Position numbers and translations under genes: made by a program
Shown: positions 59,330-64,000 of the stretch, one piece after another
Layout of the letters: each line of letters begins with the position of its first letter
How positions within the stretch are numbered: the first letter of the stretch is position 1
Notes under the pieces: generated by a model
Database searches by the model: none
Told to the model about the DNA's origin: nothing
The model's input: only the letters and a program-made list of their open reading frames with translations
Source: Notospermus geniculatus
Taxonomy: Eukaryota > Nemertea > Pilidiophora > Heteronemertea > Lineidae
Direction: 5' to 3'
Assembly (NCBI GenBank): GCA_002633025.1
Contig: NMRB01000541.1
Coordinates: 191,353 to 255,352 of the forward strand
Length of the DNA: 64,000 nt

Positions 59330-60667
59330 TTTCGGCCCAATAAAATATGAGCAAAATGAGGTTCATTGCTTCGGCTGAGAGGCCAACCATGATCAAAGAA
59401 ATATTTCCCCATTTTTCCCATCGCCCTGAAAGCCAGGATCAATCCAATCATTTCGACTGGAGGCTACAACTCCAGCAACGACTGCAGCCTTTCATGTTCC
59501 TAGTCGCTGATTATTAGACCTCATCAGCAACACACAACAGATTCTGGTCTCCATGGTAAACCATCATCTGGTATCTCAGGTCGGCAGACGCCACTGTAAT
59601 GATTATCAAGCCAATCATGGGAGTCATCCCTGCCAATTTGGGGAGGACTGTAATTCTTAACTATGTCTTCTGCTGCAATAACTACGGTAACCAAATACTA
59701 AGAAAATAGCTGGGTTTTTTGTAACCCTATAGATCCGATATCATTTTTTAATTTGAAAAAATCTCGGCGTGCAATGCATTGCTTCTCTTCAAAAAACACT
59801 TTTTAGAGCTGTATTGTTAAGATACACCACTCATCAGCCAGAAAATATGAAATTGAAACCAACACATTCAATATCAAAACTTCCTATTTCTTCGGTTTCC
59901 ATGACAACCAATGATTGTTGAGCCGGCACACCTGTGCTGCTTTAGGTTCACATTTATGAATGTAGCGATGATGTAAAGCAATCTTCTAATAGCATCATCT
60001 TTTGTGGTTAGATTTTTTTGTATTTTTAGCAGATTGCCGAGAAGCCAGTAAACTGTTTGATCTGTCAGAGACGTATCAGGATTTGTCCATCGTTGTCAGA
60101 TGAGAGAAGCCATTTCAATAAATACCAATATTTCTGTTAGGCAGCTGATTCAATTCATGCTGTTTTGATGATGGTGCAGTAGCAGAATCAATATTAGATA
60201 TATGATCCAAATATCCACAACTGATGGCAGTTTTCAGCCAGCCCTGTTTTCTTGTCTGGCTGTGGTGGTAGGCTTTTATTTAGGAAATATATTCTTAGGG
60301 CAATTTGCCAATGAACATTCAGGGGAAACTGTTACATTTGTCATCAAGTTGAGAAACTTGCAAAGAATGCAATAGAACAGAACAGAAGCAGAACCATGTG
60401 TCTTTCAAATGTGGGTGGACCTCATCATTTTCTATACCGAACCAGAGAGACTGTCAATAGTACATGTATATTGCCTCTGGCAACAACAACGATATCTATT
60501 TAGGTAGGTGGATACAACCCACATGATGGTCTTGGCCAGAGGGCACATTTTAAGAAAATCATGAGAATGGATAATGTTCTTCCAGACAATATTATCATCT
60601 GGAAGAACACTCTATTGATATCTATGTTAGTATGTAATGGAGCAGTCATGCATGCCAGGTAGAGTGA
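59330..60667. other. intronic stretch, nothing recognised
   Basis: A short hydrophobic frame after TTTTCAG near 60234 (LFSCLAVVVGFYLGNIFLG) was examined; it does not match the expected SLC12A9 continuation. Confidence 0.4.
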
Positions 60668-60795
60668 ACATCTTTGTGCCGATACCTCTGCCAGGAGGAC
60701 ACCTTTCAATGAAGGACCGCAAAGCCCAGTCTCATTTTGACCACCTCTGTAGTCAGGACATTTCTCAACTACGCACAGAATTTTGTCAATCCCCA
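60668..60795 (+). repeat. decayed pogo-like MITE fragment
   Basis: GCCAGGAGGACACCTTTCAA and AGTCAGGACATTTCTCAA resemble the 53135-53301 and 58717-58815 sequences. Termini are not recognisable. Confidence 0.45.
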
Positions 60796-60850
60796 AGGCT
60801 GTCCAAAACAGTAAAGTTCCATGCATCATGTACTGTCATTTCCATCCATT

Positions 60851-61240
60851 TTATAATAATAATGCCATTCTTATATAGCGCATTATCAGTTGCACAACTG
60901 CTCAATGCTCTTTACATTATTATTACCCCAGCTATAGGTCTGTTCATTCCAATTTCATTTCTTCACTCCCTGGGGAGTATTACAGTCCCGGCAGCCGATT
61001 TCAGCACTCTTGGGACTAACATTCACCCAGGAATTATACAGTATAATTCCTCCAAGCATTCACATAGACCATCACTACCAGCCAGGTGCCCCTTTTACAC
61101 CTGGGTGGGGTGAAGCAAGTGAGGCAAAGTGACTTGCTCATGGTCACAAGCAAGTGTGTTTTTTCTTGGTCAGAACTGGGATTCAAACCCGGGACTCTCT
61201 GATCAGGAGTCCGTCTCACTAACCACTAGACCACACCGCT
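60851..61240 (-). mobile_element. tRNA-derived SINE family B, about 390 bp
   Basis: The - strand head has box A-like TGGTCTAGTGGTTAGTGAG (about 61215-61233) and box B GGGTTTGAATCCC (61178-61190). A long body with GACCATGAGCAAGTCACTTT and CACCCAGGTGTAAAAGGGG follows. The 3' end reads GCGCTATATAAGAATGGC and then (ATT)n. That end is typical of many marine invertebrate SINEs. It is in the presumed SLC12A9 intron. Confidence 0.82.
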
Positions 61241-63286
61241 GTTGACAGTCAAATACTCAATTATCAATGCCTTGGCATTGCCAATGTAACCTGAATGAGT
61301 ATGGATGCTTCAAGTTCATTGCAATGACCTTAAACCAGAATCCCGAACATCCTGTGTGAGACAGAATGACTCCCAAGATGAACTCTTGGCATTTTGCTCG
61401 GCGGAAGAAACCTCGAGCTGGAAAGCCACCTTCACCCTCTCAGAGATTTCATCGACAACCTCATTAACTCATCAATCTGCTCCGATGGCGGAGAACATCA
61501 CAGGCTTTGAATGAGATTGCACTTGTTGTGTATTGGGAGATCATGTGAGTGGATCCTTTCAGGAAATTTAAATCGATTCTTTTATGTTTAAGGTGCAGGA
61601 TTACGATTTTGAAGTGGTCGTATCAAAGGGATTGGGAGCATGAAAATCCTGATCATTTTGTCATTTAACCCTTTAGGCCCCAGACTTTTTGTTACATGTT
61701 CCGTGAACCCGAGAGGTTTTCAGCAAATATCTCGTAATTTATACATCTGATGTTACTATCAACCAAAAACCTAGAACAGCCGCTAACGAAATCCTAGACC
61801 GGCCAGTGCCAGTGTAATGTTTTTCAGTGAGGCCTGTGTGCCAGTGTGACATTACAATAGATTGACGGAATAAGTTTCCCAGTGCGTTCCGCAAAATGGG
61901 AGTCATAAAAAAAAATGGCAACAATAAAAAATGTTACACCGGCCTACACAATGTCCAAGTCACCATTTCTATGCTGAAAAATAGGAAATTGGCGGCCGTC
62001 ATAGGATTTTCAAAGTGGCCGGCCACAGTCATCAAGAATACTAGTAGGCAATGGGTTCTCAACACATGATGTGCCACAGTGTGTACCGTACACATATCTT
62101 ATTTCCCCCTCTTCTCCTTGAGATGTATTTCCAATACATCCCTGGGGCTGGATTGTTGAGAACCCATTAAACAAAGAAGGTGTTTGCCTTGTTTCCCTTA
62201 AGCCTAACACATTGTAGACTGTAAGTGATGGTGTCTCTTCATTATTAAATGCCAGAATAGCTTTATTATGCATTGGGGATTTATCAACCTTGAGATAAGG
62301 TGCAAGTGAAGATCTGTAAACATGGTTGGTTGCCATACATGTTTTTACTGGATGTGTTCTAAAATCTTAGTTGAAAGATGGAGCACTGCTGGCCAATTAA
62401 CCCAATAGAGCTGCCTATTTTCGTGCACTTTCCATCTGTAAGTTTCACCGCCCTGAAATACCACTGCATTAGGCTGAATGGAGAACACTATAATGAGTCA
62501 AGGCGGTTTATGGCGGTATCAGCGACTCTTGCGTCTGGAGACATGGCGGATTTCGCGCTCCCGGCAGTAATTGGTGATTTTCATTTCTACATTAGAGGTG
62601 ATGGGGATTTTTGTCAAAAAGTGGGCGTGGTCTTCTAGGCGGCTCATGGCAGGGCGGTTTAGGGCGGCATGGGGTCTATTGGGTCAAGAGTGATCCTAGT
62701 AGGCAAACAAAACAAAAGGAAACTAATAGGACCAGCTAATAATGGGGGTCATCAAGATGATACTAAGAGATGAAGCACGAAATAGTTTGTCAGCCTCATC
62801 AGCTGCTGGAGCATTTCTGTAAAATCTCTGAACACGCTGAATGCAATGGACTCGATAGTGAAAAAAAAAGTTCATTCATTATACTGCTCATTCCCCATGC
62901 TGAAATGAACATCAAGTGAAGTGAAATTGCTGATCAATATCAAGTAATCGCCGGGGAAGATGGATTATTGCTAAACTGCATGATCAGGAGATGATCCGAT
63001 CTCATTAATTTGCCTGATAATGAGAAAACTGTCGAATGTCCTTTTTTAGAGCTATTTATAGCTCAAAAGGAATTATCTGGTAAATGATGAGCTTTATGCT
63101 CAATACTGAAGATGTCTTGCTTGGCTCAGTTCTGCCAAGAGAAGGGGAGTTGCATTGACCTTTGCTTTCAACTTTCTGCCCTTCAAGTTGCTTGAGAAGG
63201 CCAACTATTATTGGTCCAGCTAACCTGTCCCCATAACCAGGGTATCAGCAATTAAGATAATAACCAACCACTTAACTAACACATGT
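61241..63286. other. intronic or intergenic stretch, nothing recognised
   Basis: TTAACCCTTTAGGCCCC at 61665 resembles the left end of the TTAA element at 53 kb, but no right end was found. Confidence 0.4.
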
Positions 63287-63292
63287 TTTATT
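63287..63292 (-). terminator. candidate polyadenylation signal for the TTC36-like gene
   Basis: AATAAA on the - strand, about 385 bases after the stop codon. If used, the 3'UTR would contain the MITE at 63384-63518. AT-rich DNA makes this hexamer common, so support is modest. Confidence 0.35.
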
Positions 63293-63383
63293 TAAATAAA
63301 AATATACCTCAAGATAGGGATGTAAGGAATGCAGTTTTGGCAATGAAAACTGATAGAATTACTGCATGCAGCTGCACATAATA

Positions 63384-63518
63384 GGGAGGTTTAGAAATCA
63401 AACGATATTAACGACAACGTTATTTTTGTAACGAAAACGCAATATAAAATCTGGATGTGTAGTATGAAAAATAACGTCGTCGTAAAGTTTACATTATCGT
63501 TTGATTTCTAAACCTCCC
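63384..63518. mobile_element. GGGAGGTTTAGAAATC MITE, copy 2, near the TTC36-like stop codon
   Basis: 135 bp flanked by TA. Ends are identical to the 52113-52262 copy over 23 bp; the interior differs by a few indels and substitutions. It lies 157 bp downstream of the TTC36-like stop, so it is probably in its 3'UTR. Confidence 0.9.
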
Positions 63519-63674
63519 TAATGACACTACAAATTGGTATAGGAAGAGTAGACATGATAAAATGGTGTTTGGCCCCCAGAAACATTTAGCTGTACAGATG
63601 CAGATATCACACAACTTACATGAAATGATATTCAGCACATCAGTTCTGTATTTTCTGTCAACAGAAAGACACAT

Positions 63675-63838
63675 TTAGTCGTCGATTTCTTCTCCAGCAC
63701 GAAGTTTACAAATCACCTCCGATAACATCTGGTTACACATTGCTGCGTATGGGTTCATAGCTATGACTTGCTGCTTGGCAAAATCACCACCAAGGTTGGC
63801 TGCTATTTTGAAGTTATTCACGGCATTTTCCGTATTAC
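63675..63838 (-). CDS. TTC36: TTC36-like tetratricopeptide repeat protein, last coding exon (partial)
   Basis: This exon encodes the C-terminal 53 residues plus two bases of a split glycine codon, ending in TAA. It follows the splice acceptor TTATTTTTCAG (AG at 63839-63840 on the - strand). ENAVNNFKIAANLG is the second helix of the last TPR; GDFAKQQVIAMNPYAAMCNQ then MLSEVICKLR is the C-terminal signature of TTC36, matching the family pattern FAxxQLxxLNPYAALCNxML. TTC36 (HBP21) is a small three-TPR protein of about 190 residues reported to bind Hsp70 in vertebrates. The exon contributes about a quarter of the expected protein; earlier exons lie beyond the right edge. The frame upstream of 63838 is intron. 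Its tail ends acidic (EEIDD). Confidence 0.9.
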
Positions 63839-64000
63839 CTGAAAAATAACAGAGTAATTTCTTGATCATCTGTGATGCATCGGTTGCTTGGAAATCATAT
63901 CTGTCAGTTGTCATTTGTGGTGAATTAGACTTTAAAAAAATAAGTGGTAGGCTACTTTGAAAAACAAAACTGTATTCTTACCATTTAAACGTTCAATCAA
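63839..64000 (-). other. intron of the TTC36-like gene
   Basis: Sequence upstream of the acceptor on the - strand. It has no coding match to TTC36 and runs to the edge. Confidence 0.6.

Larger units (their letters stand above)
58377..63674 (+). other. presumed first coding intron of the SLC12A9-like gene, repeat-rich
   Basis: Begins with a strong GTGAGT donor. I searched by eye for the next transporter exon and saw none. It contains the MITEs and SINE listed separately. The + strand frames at 58786-59007, 60637-61113, 61305-61514 and 62378-62638 show no transporter-like sequence. Confidence 0.5.

Noticed and set aside
60222-60365. Hydrophobic frame after a TTTTCAG acceptor as the next SLC12A9 exon
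   Set aside because: The peptide LFSCLAVVVGFYLGNIFLG lacks the VVGxAG continuation expected right after the FLRIG of the first exon.

Overview
This window is animal nuclear DNA, most likely from a marine invertebrate. It has no bacterial gene density, operons or ribosome sites. It holds split exons with GT/AG splice sites, many short hairpin transposons, tRNA-derived SINEs, a Penelope-type retroelement remnant and numerous minisatellites. I cannot fix the phylum from the sequence: echinoderm, hemichordate and lophotrochozoan genomes all carry such repeats. Only two parts of protein-coding genes can be supported. The first is on the + strand near 58.0-58.4 kb: an exon with the start codon and N-terminus of a SLC12 cation-chloride cotransporter, closest to the SLC12A9 type, ending at a strong splice donor. 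The second is on the - strand at 63.7-63.8 kb: the last coding exon of a TTC36-like tetratricopeptide protein. No further SLC12A9 exon was recognised between them, so the TTC36 3' end may lie antisense inside the first coding intron of the transporter. Layout: 1-12.7 kb is non-coding DNA with a foldback transposon bounded by 9-bp target duplications, several hairpin MITEs and two CAG-ended (hAT-like) elements. 12.7-31 kb has a TTAA-flanked MITE, foldbacks, short tandem arrays, a pogo/Tigger-like MITE and, at 30.6-30.7 kb, a 100-bp insertion that carries a hammerhead-ribozyme-like core and is flanked by perfect 12-bp repeats. 31-42 kb holds several minisatellites (units of about 16, 27, 32 and 42 bp) and a roughly 2-kb duplication whose junction is a single N. 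That junction, and a similar one at 20.3 kb, look like unmerged allelic contigs. 42-57 kb has more hairpin MITEs, two copies of one tRNA-derived SINE, 25-bp and 55-bp minisatellites, and a CpG- and GC-box-rich patch at 49.6-49.9 kb that is the best promoter candidate. 57.8-64 kb has the two genes, with intronic and 3' flanking MITEs and SINEs. The main character of the window is transposon biology: at least a dozen non-autonomous DNA-element families, recognised from terminal inverted repeats and target duplications, many able to fold into long hairpins. No autonomous transposase or reverse-transcriptase reading frame was recognised. Almost all open reading frames of 60-180 codons here are chance or repeat-derived.
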